From positions 1 to 64,000 of the forward strand of contig JAAUSZ010000002.1 of the NCBI GenBank assembly GCA_012031875.1: 64,000 nt of DNA. The letters run 5' to 3'. This DNA is from Desulfobacula sp. (lineage in GTDB: Bacteria; Desulfobacterota; Desulfobacteria; Desulfobacterales; Desulfobacteraceae). A model generated the notes under the pieces. That model searched no databases. It worked only from the letters and a program-made list of their open reading frames with translations, and had not been told where the DNA came from. Made by a program: the position numbers and the translations under genes. This document shows positions 29,938 through 41,636 of this stretch, piece after piece (within the stretch, counting starts at the first letter, position 1; the number at the start of each line of letters is the position of its first letter).

Positions 29938-32454
29938 ATGTCTTCCATTCTGATCGAGATGCTGAACAATGCGGCGCTTTTAATCATGTTGAGTCTCTTG
30001 TACGATATGCCGGGAATCAGGGCCAGAGATCCGGAAACCGCCTTTTCCAGGCAGGTTTTCATCGGCTTTTTAACGGGCCTTGCCGGTATCGCCGTCATGC
30101 TCAATCCCATGCATTTCGGAGAGGGCATTGTTTTTGATACCCGGTCCGTCCTTTTGAGCATATCCGGGCTTTTTTTCGGAACCGTCCCTGTCATTTTCGC
30201 CGTGATCATGACCGCGGCTTTTCGCCTGTTCATGGGCGGCGCCGGGGCATGGACCGGTGTGGCCGTCATTGCCACATCCGGGGGTATCGGACTCGTGTGG
30301 CGGTATCTGGGCCGCGACAGAAAAGAGAGGATTACCACAGGCGGTTTGTATCTGATGGGGCTTGCCGTTCACGGGGCCATGCTGCTCTGGATGCTGTCCC
30401 TGCCCTTTCAGACGGCCAAAAAGGTGCTTTCCGCCATCAGCCTTCCGGTGTTACTGATATTTCCCACGGCAACCGTAATGCTGGGCTGGATCATGAAAAA
30501 CCGGGGGTCCCGCCAACGGTCGGAAGAGGATTTGAGGCAGAGCCGGACCAGATACGAGAAGGCTCAGAAAATGGGAAAGGTCGGCAACTGGGAATATAAT
30601 ATCCAAACCACTGAATTCTGGGGGTCTGATGAGGCCAAACGGATTTATGGGTTTGATCCGGATCAGGACGGGTTTACCACCGAGGAAGTGGAGACCTGTA
30701 TCCCGGAAAGAGAGCGGGTTCATCAGGCCCTGGTGGACCTGCTGGAAAAGGGCAAGGATTACCATCTGGAATTTGATATCATCACCAAAGATGCCCGGAA
30801 AAGAAAGACCATCGTCTCCATTGCCGAACTGGAAAAAGACAAAGAGGGAAAACCGCTGAAGATTTCCGGCGTCATCCAGGATATCACCATCTCGAAAAAG
30901 GCTGCCGAAGCCCTTCAAAAAAGTGAGGAAAGACTCCGGGCCATTTTCCAGGCCGCCCGGAATGTGTCCTTTATTATTACGGATATTGATGGGCCGGAAC
31001 CCCATATTCTGGAATTCAGTCCCGGGGCTGAGAAAATATTCGGGTATGAGAAGGCCGAGGTCATCGGAAAACCGGTATCCATGCTTCATCTGAAAAGTGA
31101 TGTGGTAAAATTTCCCGAAGCCCAAAAAAGAATGAGAGAAGGAAAAACCGGCTTTTCAGGAGAAACAACCCTGGTCCGGAAATCCGGTGAGCAATTTCCC
31201 GCCCTGTTTTCCACCTATCCCTTGTTTGACAGCCACGGGGAGGTCTATGCCGCACTGGGGGTCAGTTTAGATATCAGTGAAAAGCAGAAGCTTGAGGCCC
31301 AGCTCCTCCAGGCCCGGAAAATGGAGTCTATCGGACGGCTGGCCGGCGGGGTAGCCCATGATTTCAACAATATGCTGAGCATTATCCTGGGCAATACGGA
31401 AATGATCCTGGAAGATATGGGGCCGGACCATCCCCTTGCCGTGAACCTGCGGGAAGTCCATCATGCGGCGCAGCGGTCCGCCAATCTGACCAAACAATTG
31501 CTGGGCTTTGCCCGCAAACAGACGGTTGCGCCCCGGGTGCTGGATCTCAATGATACGGTGGGGGCCATGCTGAATATGCTGAAACGGTTGATCGGGGAGG
31601 ATATTGAACTGGTATGGCGGCCCATGGACAAGCTCTGGCCGGTTTTCATGGATCCGTCCCAGGCGGATCAGATTCTGGTCAATCTGTGTGTCAATGCGCG
31701 GGATGCCATCCAGGGAACCGGCAGGGTGACCATTGAAACGGCCAATATCCGTTTTGATGAAGCCTGGTGCCGCGAGAATCCAGGGTTCAGTCCGGGCGCA
31801 TTCGTCATGATCGCCTTGAGTGACACCGGCTGCGGCATGGACCAAACAACCCTTGACCATTTATTTGAACCCTTTTTTACCACAAAGGCCATGGGCCGGG
31901 GAACAGGTCTCGGCCTGGCCAATGTCTACGGCATTGTAAAGCAGAACAAAGGGTTCATCAAAGTCCACAGCGAATTGGATCAGGGAACAAATTTCAGAAT
32001 CTATCTTCCCTGCCACAGCCAAACGGATTTTCCGGCGGAAAGGCCGGCGCCGGTTCAGGAGACGGACAGGGGCGGGGAAATGATATTGCTGGTGGAGGAC
32101 GAAGAAGCCCTGTTGACGATGACGACCCGGATACTGGAACATCTGGGCTATGCCGTCCTGGCGGCCGCCGGGCCCAAAGAGGCCATCCGCATAGCCCAGG
32201 GCCACGGCCATGACATCCGCCTGCTCATCACCGATGTCATCATGCCGGAAATGAGCGGCCGGGATCTGGCCGATCATTTATCAGCGCTCTACCCGGATCT
32301 CAAATGCCTGTTCATGTCCGGCTATACCGCCGATGTCGTTTCCGACCACGGCATTCTGGATAAGGAGATTGAATTTATTCATAAACCGTTTTCAAAACAG
32401 GAATTATCAGCCAAAATCAGGAAGATTCTGGATGGAGATAAAAATGCAAAATAA
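29938..32454 (+). CDS. 5TM-LYT hybrid histidine kinase
   Basis: An 838-residue intact protein. The N-terminal five-helix LytS/YhcK-type membrane domain (~5-190) has FDTRSVLLSISGLFFG and AFRLFMGGAGAWTG. Two PAS domains, HisKA ([20 protein letters not shown]), HATPase ([20 protein letters not shown]) and receiver (LLVEDEEALL, LITDVIMPEMSG) follow. I set the start at the ATG at 29938, which follows GGGGAGGGGATAGGC; earlier in-frame codons lie inside the previous gene. Only 2 bp separate it from that gene. The sensor type suggests a membrane-associated signal. Confidence 0.93.
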   Translation: MSSILIEMLNNAALLIMLSLLYDMPGIRARDPETAFSRQVFIGFLTGLAGIAVMLNPMHFGEGIVFDTRSVLLSISGLFFGTVPVIFAVIMTAAFRLFMGGAGAWTGVAVIATSGGIGLVWRYLGRDRKERITTGGLYLMGLAVHGAMLLWMLSLPFQTAKKVLSAISLPVLLIFPTATVMLGWIMKNRGSRQRSEEDLRQSRTRYEKAQKMGKVGNWEYNIQTTEFWGSDEAKRIYGFDPDQDGFTTEEVETCIPERERVHQALVDLLEKGKDYHLEFDIITKDARKRKTIVSIAELEKDKEGKPLKISGVIQDITISKKAAEALQKSEERLRAIFQAARNVSFIITDIDGPEPHILEFSPGAEKIFGYEKAEVIGKPVSMLHLKSDVVKFPEAQKRMREGKTGFSGETTLVRKSGEQFPALFSTYPLFDSHGEVYAALGVSLDISEKQKLEAQLLQARKMESIGRLAGGVAHDFNNMLSIILGNTEMILEDMGPDHPLAVNLREVHHAAQRSANLTKQLLGFARKQTVAPRVLDLNDTVGAMLNMLKRLIGEDIELVWRPMDKLWPVFMDPSQADQILVNLCVNARDAIQGTGRVTIETANIRFDEAWCRENPGFSPGAFVMIALSDTGCGMDQTTLDHLFEPFFTTKAMGRGTGLGLANVYGIVKQNKGFIKVHSELDQGTNFRIYLPCHSQTDFPAERPAPVQETDRGGEMILLVEDEEALLTMTTRILEHLGYAVLAAAGPKEAIRIAQGHGHDIRLLITDVIMPEMSGRDLADHLSALYPDLKCLFMSGYTADVVSDHGILDKEIEFIHKPFSKQELSAKIRKILDGDKNAK

Positions 32455-34860
32455 AATTCAGATTCAGGTGCCGGATGCCAAACTGGAAGACTGGCAGGAG
32501 ATGGTTGATATCCTGGCCCGGATTTTTGAGATACCCGCCGCCCTGGTGATGCAGCTCCAGGAGCCGTATATTGAGGTGTTTGTATCCAGCCGCAGCAACG
32601 GCAACCCCTATCATACCGGAGACAGGGAACCGGTTTGGGGATCGGGCCTGTATTGCGAGAGAGTCATTAAGAGCCGGAGCAAGCTTTTGGTGCCCAATGC
32701 CCTGAAGGATGAACACTGGAAAGAGAATCCCGATATCAAATTGAATATGATTTCCTATCTCGGGTTTCCCATTCTTTTGCCCGACGGAAACCCCTTCGGC
32801 ACCATCTGTGTTCTGGACAATAAGGAGAATGCCTATTCTGATGCCTTTGAACAGTTGATGCAGAAATTTCAGCGGTTGATTCAGTCCGACCTTGAAATTT
32901 TATATACAAATCAGAGGTTGGGGGAGAAAAACCGGGAGCTGATGCATGATCTGTCGGAAACCTCTGTGAATATTTATAAAACCATTGTATCTTCCATTTC
33001 GGAACCCATGGCCGTCATTGATGAGAACAACACCTATGTGATGGTCAATTCCGGTTTTGAAAAATTCTGGAATCTGGATAAAACCGAGATCATCGGAAAG
33101 CATGTGCAGGATATTATCGGAACACAAGAATTCAGGGAAATCGTAAAGGAGAGGGCGGACCGCTGCTTAAAAGGAGAGTCTGTCTCCTATGGCATCTGGC
33201 TTCATTCACCAGGTCTGGGCAGGCGATTCGTTCAGCTCCATTACCATCCCTATGGAATCGTTCTGGGTGAAATCTCCGGGCGCATTGCCATCGGCTATGA
33301 TATGACCGAACAAAAGCGGATTGAGCAGGCTTTGCGGGACAAGGAGGAACGGTTCCGGCGGATTATTGAAAATACTAGCGCCGGTTATTTTTTTATTGAT
33401 AAACAGGGAAATTTTCAGCAGGTGAACCAGGCCTGGTTGAAAATCCACGGCTATGATTCCCCGGACGAGGTCATTGGACAGCCTTATACTTTGACCCAGG
33501 TGATCTCCGACCTCCAGGCTGCCGGGCAGAACATGGAAAGGCTTCTCAGCGGAAAGGCCATCGCCACCGGAGAGTTTACCCGAAGGTGTAAGGACGGTTC
33601 CATCGGATATCATAGCTTTTCCGCCCATCCTGTCGTGCAGGGGGGCGATGTCATCGGCCTGGAAGGGTTCATCATTGATATCAATGAGCGAAAACGGGCC
33701 GATGAACAATCCCACCAATTGCGAAAGGCGGAAAGCCTGTCCCGGATGGCCGGCGCCGTGGCCCATCATTTCAATAACCAGCTTACGGTGGTTCTGGGCA
33801 ATCTGGAGATTGCACTGGAGGATCTGCACGAGGACCCCGGAATCCGTAATTGCCTTTTGGCGGCCCTGAAGGCGGCCAAAAGGTCATCGGAGATCAGCGG
33901 GCTCATGTTGACCTATATCGGCCAGGGAATCGATAAAAGCGAGGCCCTGGACCTTTCCAGGCTTGTCCGCCGGCATCTGCCGATAGTCCAGGCCCTCATC
34001 CCCAAAGGCATTGTCCTGGAAACGGATTTCATGTCTTCGGGCCCCATGGTCTTTGCCAATGCCAACCAGGTCCGGATGGCTTTGAATCATTTGATCACCA
34101 ACAGTGTGGAAGCCTTGGGCGGCTGTAAGGGCAGGGTCAGGCTCTCCGTAAGAACCCTCCCGGCAACGGACATCCCCGGGGGCTTGATTGCGCCTACGAC
34201 CTGGAAACCGGTTGACGACACCTATGCCTGCCTGACAGTGGCGGACACGGGATGCGGCATCCCTCAACCGGAAATGCCCAAGCTGTTTGATCCTTTTTTA
34301 CGACCAAATTCACGGGCCGGGGCCTTGGCCTGTCCGTGGTTCTGGGGCTTGTCAAGGTATGGCGGGGAGCCGTCCAGGTGGAGAGCATCAAGGATCAGGG
34401 GAGCACCTTTCGCATCTTGCTGCCGGTTTTTAGCAATGAGGCGCCGGATGCATCTGACAAAGCAGCCAAAATCAAGGAGGCTGAATACAGCGGCCTTATC
34501 CTCATGGTGGATGACCAGGAATCGGTCCGGAAAATGGGGGAGACCCTGCTGAAACGCCTGGGTTTTTCAATCCTGTCTGCGGCCGGCGGAGCCGAGGCCC
34601 TGGATCTCTTCCGCCAACACCAGGGCAAGGTCTGTTGTGCGATCACAGATCTGACCATGCCGGGGTTGGATGGATGGGAAACCCTTGCCGCCTTGCGAAC
34701 GATTCAACCCGGTTTACCGGTTATCCTGGCCAGCGGGTATGAAGAAGCGTTGGCCATGGGCCGGGATGCACCTGAGCAGCCCAATGCATTTTTGCACAAA
34801 CCTTATTCAAAGGCTGAACTGAAGAATGCATTGAGCCGGGCCCTGGAGGAAGAGAAATAA
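32444..34860 (+). CDS. GAF-PAS-PAS hybrid histidine kinase, frameshifted in the ATPase domain
   Basis: About 805 residues when restored, soluble. GAF (~15-165), PAS (~175-290), PAS (~300-425), HisKA with AVAHHFNNQLTVVLGN, HATPase and receiver (LILMVDDQES, AITDLTMPGLDG). In the ATPase G2 region the run of six T at 34294-34299 should be seven: the sequence reads FDPF then loses FTTKFTGRGLGLSV to another frame. The first frame ends at 34552; the second continues to 34860. The ATG at 32444 is chosen over 32432 because GGAG lies 6 nt before it. It overlaps the previous gene by 11 bp. Confidence 0.87.
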
Positions 34861-34861
34861 A

Positions 34862-37800
34862 ATGAAAAAAACGATTCTGTCGGCCGTCGGCATCCTTCTT
34901 GTCCTTTTGGGCGGGATCTCCCTGGAAGCTGCCGAACCCAGGCTTATCCGGGTCGGGGCCTTTAATTATTATCCGGGCATCTTCAAAGATACCGACGGGG
35001 TTGTAAAAGGATTTTATGTGGATGCCCTGGCTGATATCGGCCGGCGGGAAAACATCCGGTTTGAATATGTCTACGGCTCCTGGGCCGAGGGCCTGGAGCG
35101 GATACAATCCGGGGAGGTGGATGTCCTGACGAGCGTTGCCTATACCGAGGAACGGGCAGGGTTTCTGGACTATACGGTGACCCCGCTTCTGACGGTGTGG
35201 GCCGAACTGTATACCACGGCAGGCTCCGGAATTGACGGGATACTTGACGTGCAGGGGAAAAAATCGCCGTCATGCAGGGAGATCACAATGCCGGGAATTT
35301 TATCAATTTGGTAAAGAATTTTCATATCACCTGCGATGTGGTTGAGAAACCCGGCTTTGATGAGGTTTTCAAGGCCGTCGCATCAAAAGAGGCCGACGCG
35401 GGGGTGGTCAACAGCACCTTCGGCATTGCCAAGCATAGAGAATATGGCCTCCGCTCTACAGGCCTTGTTTTTAATCCCTTTGACATTTTCTTTGCCGTGG
35501 CCAAAGGTAAAAACCGGGATTTGCTGGCCATCCTGGAAACCCATCTGGCCCATTGGCGGATTCAACCCGATTCACCCTATGAAAAGGCCCGTCGAAAATG
35601 GCTGCACCGGGCTGATACGATTACCGTTATTCCCCGCTGGCTGGTCCCCGTATTGATAGTCGCCGGTCTCTTTGCACTGGTTGCCCTGGCCTTTGTTTTT
35701 GCCCTCAAACAGCAGGTAAAAAGAAAGACCCTCTCCCTCACGGAGTCCTCAGACCGGTATCAGATTCTGGCGGCCCGGCAAGCCAAAATGGTGGCCAATA
35801 TCGGGGATGTCATCGTCATCATTGATAAGGGCGGGATCATCCGCTATAAAAGCCCGAATGTCGAAAAACGCTTCGGCTGGAAACCCGAAGCACTCATCGG
35901 CACCAGCGCCTGGGATAAGATCCATCCCGATGACCTGGCCTCTGCCCGGACATTTTTTGATAAGATTATGCAGGAACCGGATGCCGTCGGAACCATGGCA
36001 TTCCGTTATAAACACGGGGCCGGCGGTTACCGGTGGATAGAATTTACAGGAACCGGTCTGTTTCATGATCCGGATATCGGGGGGCTGCTGGGGAATTATC
36101 AGGACATCACCGAGCGTAAACAAGAGGAGGATGTGCTGTTGTTTCTGGCCCAAAGCAGCAGCAGCAGGGCTGATGAGCCGTTTTTTGATCTGCTGGCCCG
36201 GTACCTGGCCCAAACCCTGGGTATGGATTTTGTCTGCATTGACCGCCTTGAGGGGGCCGGCCTGAGGGCCCGGACGGTGTCCGTATGGTGTGACGGCCAT
36301 TTTGAGGACAATGTGAGTTATGAACTGAAGGACACGCCCTGCGGGGATGTGGTGGGAAAGACGGTCTGCTGTTTTGCCGCCGGTGTCAGGCGGTCCTTTC
36401 CCCGGGATCAGGTACTCCAGGATCTCTGCGCAGAGAGCTATGCGGGCGTGACCCTCTTTGACCATACCGGCGCGCCCATCGGCCTCATCGCCGTCATCGG
36501 GCGGAAGCCGCTGACAAACCGTACCCTGGCCGAGAATGTCCTGAAACTGGTGGCGGTGCGCGCGGCCGGGGAAATGGAACGGCTGGATGCCGAACAGGCG
36601 CTGAAGGAAAGCGAGGCCCGCTTCCGGCTGCTCTATGAAAAAGCCCCCCTCGGGTACCAGTCCCTGGATGAAAACGGCCGGTTTATCCAGGTGAACCAAA
36701 CCTGGCTGGATACCCTTGGCTATACCTGGGAAGACGTCATCGGAAAATCTTTTGCCGATTTTCTGCATCCGGACTGGCAGGATCATTTCAAGCAAAATTT
36801 TCCGCGCTTCAAGGCCATCGGTGAAATTATGGGCGTTGAATTCGAGATGATGAAAAAAGACGGGGCCTTTATTCAGGTCTCCTTCAATGGCAAGATCGCC
36901 AGGGACCAAAACGGCAATTTTCAGCAGACCCATTGTATTTTACACGATATCACGGCCCGTAAACAGGCTGAGGCGGAAAAAGAAAAACTCCAGGACCAGC
37001 TCCTCCAGGCCCAGAAAATGGAATCCGTGGGACGGCTGGCCGGGGGAGTGGCCCATGATTTCAACAATATGCTGGGAGTGATCCTGGGCCATGCGGAGAT
37101 GGCATTGGAAGAGGTCAAGGAAAATCATCCCCTGTATGCAGACCTGAAAGAAATCCAGGCCGCGGCCCAACGGTCCGCGGACCTGACCCGCCAGTTGTTG
37201 ACCTTTGCCAGGAAACAGATGATCAGCCCCAAGATTCTCCACCTGAACCGGACCGTCCAGCAGATGATCACCATGCTGCACCGGCTCATCGGCGAAGACA
37301 TCGATCTGATCTGGAAACCGGCTGAGGATCTGTGGCCCGTTAAGATGGACCCATCCCAAATCGACCAGATCCTGGCCAATCTCTGCGTCAATGCAAGGGA
37401 TGCCATCACGGGCGTGGGAAAGATCACCATCGAAACCGGCATGAAGACCTTTGATCCGGCCTACTGCGCCGAACACACAGGATTTGTGCCGGGCGATTTT
37501 GTTCTCCTGGCGCTCAGCGACAACGGCTGCGGCATGGATAGAAAAACCCTGGACAGCCTGTTTGAACCTTTTTTCACCACCAAGGACCTGGGCAAGGGCA
37601 CCGGCCTCGGCCTTGCCATGGTATACGGCATTGTCCGGCAGAATAACGGGTTTATCAATGTCTACAGCGAGCCGGGAAAAGGGACGGTTTTCAGGATCTA
37701 TCTGCCCCGGTACCTGTCCGGCGATGAGGCTGCCGGGATCAGCCCACCCGCGGAACCTGCTCCCGGAGGAAATGAAACCATACTGCTGGTGGAAGATGAA

Positions 37801-38160
37801 GCCGCCATCCTGGGGCTGGCCCGGGTGATGCTGGAACGGATGGGGTATGGGGTCCTGGCCGCATCAAGCCCGGCGGAAGCCTTGCGGCAGGCCCGGGCCC
37901 ATACCGGGAAAATTGATTTGCTCATGACCGATGTGGTCATGCCGGAAATGAACGGCCGGGACCTGGCCGTACAATTGGCAAAGCTGTATCCGGACCTGAA
38001 ACTCCTGTTCATGTCCGGGTACACGGCCAATGTCATTGCCCATCACGGCGTCCTGGATGAAGGGGTGTGTTTTATCCAGAAACCCTTTTCAAAAAACGAT
38101 CTGGCCCTGAAATTGCGGGAGGCCCTGAATGCCGCAACAGGGCATCCGGATTCAATTTGA
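34862..38160 (+). CDS. Hybrid histidine kinase with periplasmic solute-binding domain, frameshifted
   Basis: About 1,099 residues when restored. Signal peptide ([18 protein letters not shown]), SBP_bac_3 (~27-255), TM (~265-285), PAS, GAF (~445-600), PAS, HisKA ([20 protein letters not shown]), HATPase ([20 protein letters not shown]) and receiver ([12 protein letters not shown]). One A is missing from the run 35258-35263, so the first frame ends at 35314 and the second is open from 35272. Restored, it reads [17 protein letters not shown] through the ligand-binding domain. It is the last gene of the plus array; its stop overlaps the corrected stop of the convergent kinase by 9 bp. Confidence 0.88.
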
Positions 38161-40791
38161 CGCGCCGGCTGTTTTTTTCTTTTTTTGAGCATGTCGCTGA
38201 TCTTCAATAACAGGCTGTCCTGGTCCACATCCCCTTTCTGCACAAGCTGCTGGATATGATTGGCGCTGAGTCGCCTGAAATCCTCCGGCGTCAGGTCCTT
38301 GGCCGTGAGGATCAGGACCGGGATGGCTTTTGTGGCCGATCGGCTTCGGATTTTTTCAAGGACTTCAAAGCCGTCCATGCCCGGCATCATCAGATCCAGG
38401 ACAATGCCGTCGGGAATGGTGCGGGAGACGTATTCAAAGGCTTCCCGCCCGCCGCGGGTCACATCCACAATGTACCCGGCCCTTTCCAGGACCGACCGGA
38501 TCTGAATGATGGCGGCCTCGTTGTCTTCCACCAGGAGAATCCGGGGCTCGGCAGGGAAGATATCCCGGCCTGCCGCAGCCTCGGAGAGTTCTTCCCTGAA
38601 AGGGCAGGGTCCGGACAGGGAAGTTGCCGCTTCAGGGTGTCCGGTATGGGCCGGACCACCGGTCAGGGCCCCCTGCCAGGCAAGGGGCAGGGTCAGGGTA
38701 AAGGCGGAGCCCTTGCCCAGGGTACTGGCCGCGGTGATGTCTCCGCCCAGCATCCGGGCTGCATGCCGGGCAATGGCCAGCCCCAGCCCCGTGCCCTCAT
38801 ACCGTCTGGATGAAGAGCCGTCCACCTGTCTGAATTCATCAAAAATAGCGGGAAGATCTTTTTTCGCAATCCCGATCCCGGTGTCTGAGACCCGGATGGA
38901 GATTTTTTCCCCCTCCCTGGCGGCCGAGATGGTCACATTCCCCTGGTCTGTAAATTTAACGGCATTGGCCGTCAGGTTTTGCAGGATCTGGGCCACCCGG
39001 ATCTCATCACTTTCGAGCAACGGAAGATCAGCAGGGATTTCCCGGCGGATCTCAATGTTTTTTCCTGGCCAGGGGCTCAATGCTTTCCACAATATTTCCC
39101 AGGGTCAGGACAAGAGAAAAGGATTTCGGGTGGACATCCATCCTGCCGGCCTCGATTTTGGAGAGGTCCAGAATATCGTTGATCAGGGCCAGCAGATTTT
39201 TTCCGTTGCGTTCAATGATGGCCAGATAATTGACCTCCTCATCACTGAGTTTTGCCCCGGCCTGCATCATCAGGACCCGGGAAAGGGCCATGACGGAATT
39301 GAGGGGGGTCCGCAGCTCATGGCTCATATTGGAAAGGAACTGGCTTTTCAGGCGGCTGGCCTCTTCCACAGTCAGCCGCTGCTGCTCCAGTTCCACATTC
39401 TGGGCCTGCAATTCTTCCGATTGTTTCAGCAATTCTTCTGCCTGGGCCTGCAATTCTTCCTGCTGGGCCTGGAGTTCCTGGTTGCTGTCCCGGAGTTTTT
39501 CGGCCAGTTGCCGGGTCCTGTCATTGGCCAGGAGGTTGGCAAAGACCGTATGGACCAGGGTGGCCCAGGGCTGGTTCAGAATGGCCAGGGCCTTTTCGGA
39601 ATAGGGCCGGATGCTTGCCAGGGAGGCGACGGCCGGCACGGTACCTTCAATCACAATGGGAAAATGGAGGATCTCCCTGGGCTTGAGGGCGCCGGTGAAG
39701 GTTTTAAAATGGAAGGTCGTGTCATTGGGGATGTCTCTCAGGCAGGTTATTTTTTTTGTGGCCAGGACGCTTGCCAGTTCACCTTCCCGGGCGGCCGCAT
39801 CAAAGGAGGACAGGCGTTTCGGGTCAACGCCCATGGAATAGGCAGGTTCATAGACCTTATCCGTCCGGTTCAGGAGAAAATAGACCCCCATCTGGGAATC
39901 GGTGATGTCGGCCAGTTTCTCCAGGAGAGTTTTTCTGAAGGCGGAAAGATCATTGGCTCGAAGAAAGGAATCGGATATTTTTTCGTTGATATCCCGTATT
40001 TCCATCTGGGAAGCAATGGCCTGAGCCATCCGGTTGAAGGAACCCGAGAGAACCCCGAACTCATTGGCGGAGACATACCGGCTGCGGGCCTGAAGATTGC
40101 CTTTCCGGAATTCTTCCGTCACTGCGGTCAGTTCCTTGAGGGGCCGCCTGATCCATGAATACAGAAAATAACCGATCCCGGCCGTCAAAAGGATAATGAA
40201 AATGACCATAAGGGCGAGCCGGAGCTTGAGGGAATTGTGTTTCAGGGTGGCATCCTGAAAGAATCGGTCTCCCCTGACTTTAGAAAAATCGCTGATTTCC
40301 CTGATATGTTCCATGGCATTTTTCGCGTGGGTGCCGTCGGCTCCGGATGCTGCCGTTCGGTGCATGGCCTCTTCGGCTCTGCCCTCCCGGAACAGCCGGA
40401 GGGTTTCCTCTCTTGTGGTTTTCCACTGCACAAAGGCATGATAGGCCTTTTCCACATCTTCCCCGGGGCCCAGATACCGGTCAAACACCGTGTCAAACTG
40501 CCGGCGGGCGTCGGCTTCAAAGATGTCCATTTCCCGGAAGAGCCTTTGCCGGTCTTCTTCATCTTGTGTCAGGAAGAGATCTTTCATGTCCCGCTGGATG
40601 GCCAGGATATCGGCCTTGATTTCGCCGACGGCCCTTCTGACTGTGAGCGGATGATCATAAAGCCCCCGGGTTTCCTCCCACAAAAGGCCGGTCTGGATCC
40701 AGGCCATGGCGCCCAGGAGGGCGGTCAGCACCAGGATGATGCTCAGGGCGGTTTTCAGTTGGGTGTCGATCCTAAGATCTTTGAATGTCAT
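38152..40791 (-). CDS. HAMP-GAF hybrid histidine kinase, frameshifted
   Basis: About 879 residues when restored. TM1 (~10-30), periplasmic four-helix sensor, TM2 (~185-205), HAMP, GAF (~275-430), a long Gln/Glu-rich coiled coil (ELQAQQEELQAQ), HisKA (SHELRTPLNSVM), HATPase and receiver (VLDLMMPGMDG). An extra base in the T6 run 39058-39063 ends the first frame at 39052; the ATPase resumes as NIEIRREIPADLPLLESDE. As given this second frame runs on to 38043, antisense to the neighbour. One missing base in the T7 runs at 38172-38186 would instead stop it at 38152. The ATG at 40791 follows CAGGAGAAGCCCC. Confidence 0.85.
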
Positions 40792-41636
40792 GGGGCTTCT
40801 CCTGTTTTTTCCTGTAGATGGGGCCAAACTCCATGATCCGGCTGAAAGAATGCTGATATTTCAGGGTCGGGGCTTCCGCATCCCCTAAGATGAGAATGCC
40901 GTTGGGTGCAAGGGCGTGATGCAGCTTGGCAAAGAGGGTGTCCTGGTAGTCGGTATTGAAATAGATCAAAAGGTTCCGGCAGAGCACCAGATCGAAATTT
41001 CCGAAGATGCTTTCCGGAGGGACCATATGTTTTTGTCCAGCATGTCATAGAGAGAGAAGGCGACCTGGTCCCGGATTTCCGGGACCAGCCAAAAGCAGTC
41101 TCCGGCCGGTGTAAAATACCGGTTCAGGAGCCTGTATTTGATATTTTCGATGCTGGAGAGGGGGTAGGCGGCCTTTTTAGCGCCTTCCAGAATTTTTGCA
41201 TCAATGTCCGTGGCAAACATGTGCAGGTTCATCATGAGTCCTTCCTTGCGGAGCAGTTCATGAATCAGGATGGCCACGGAATAGGGTTCCTCGCCCATGG
41301 CGCATCCCGCGGACCAGATCCGGAGGGAAGGGTCCCGCCGGCGGCCTTTTCCAGGACCAGGGCCGGAAGAATCCGGTCGGCCAGGAGTTCAAAGGTCAAG
41401 GTATCCCGGAAAAACCGGCTCACATTGATGGTGATCACGTCCAGGAGGCGGTCTATTTCAGCCGGATTGTCTTTGACATGGATGAGGTAGTCCTTGAAAT
41501 CCTTGCCGTTTAGAGCCGTCACCCGGTTTCCGATGCGGCGGGCCAGCATGGCCGGATGATACCCGGAAAAATCAAAGCCCCTTTTTTCCATCAGGTAATC
41601 AAGGATGGATTTGAGGCTGCTAGGGATTTCCGGCAT
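40772..41636 (-). CDS. cheR: CheR methyltransferase inside the kinase array, two frameshifts
   Basis: About 288 residues when restored. The N-terminal helical domain (DFSGYHPAMLARRIGNRV), then the SAM-binding domain: SAGCAMGEEPYSVAI, FATDIDAKILEGAKKA and CRNLLIYFNTDYQ. One base is missing at ~41321-41335 and one at ~41026-41035, so it appears as three pieces (41265-41636, 40966-41298, 40772-41026). CheR methylates receptor glutamates. It overlaps the kinase genes on both sides (17 and 20 bp), so it is co-translated with them rather than with other che genes. Chemosensory system 1 has no cheR, so this enzyme may serve it. Confidence 0.86.

Noticed and set aside
38506-40158. 550-codon plus-strand open frame
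   Set aside because: It runs antisense through the HAMP-GAF kinase; its low-complexity Gly/Phe/Gln-rich translation has no domain pattern.
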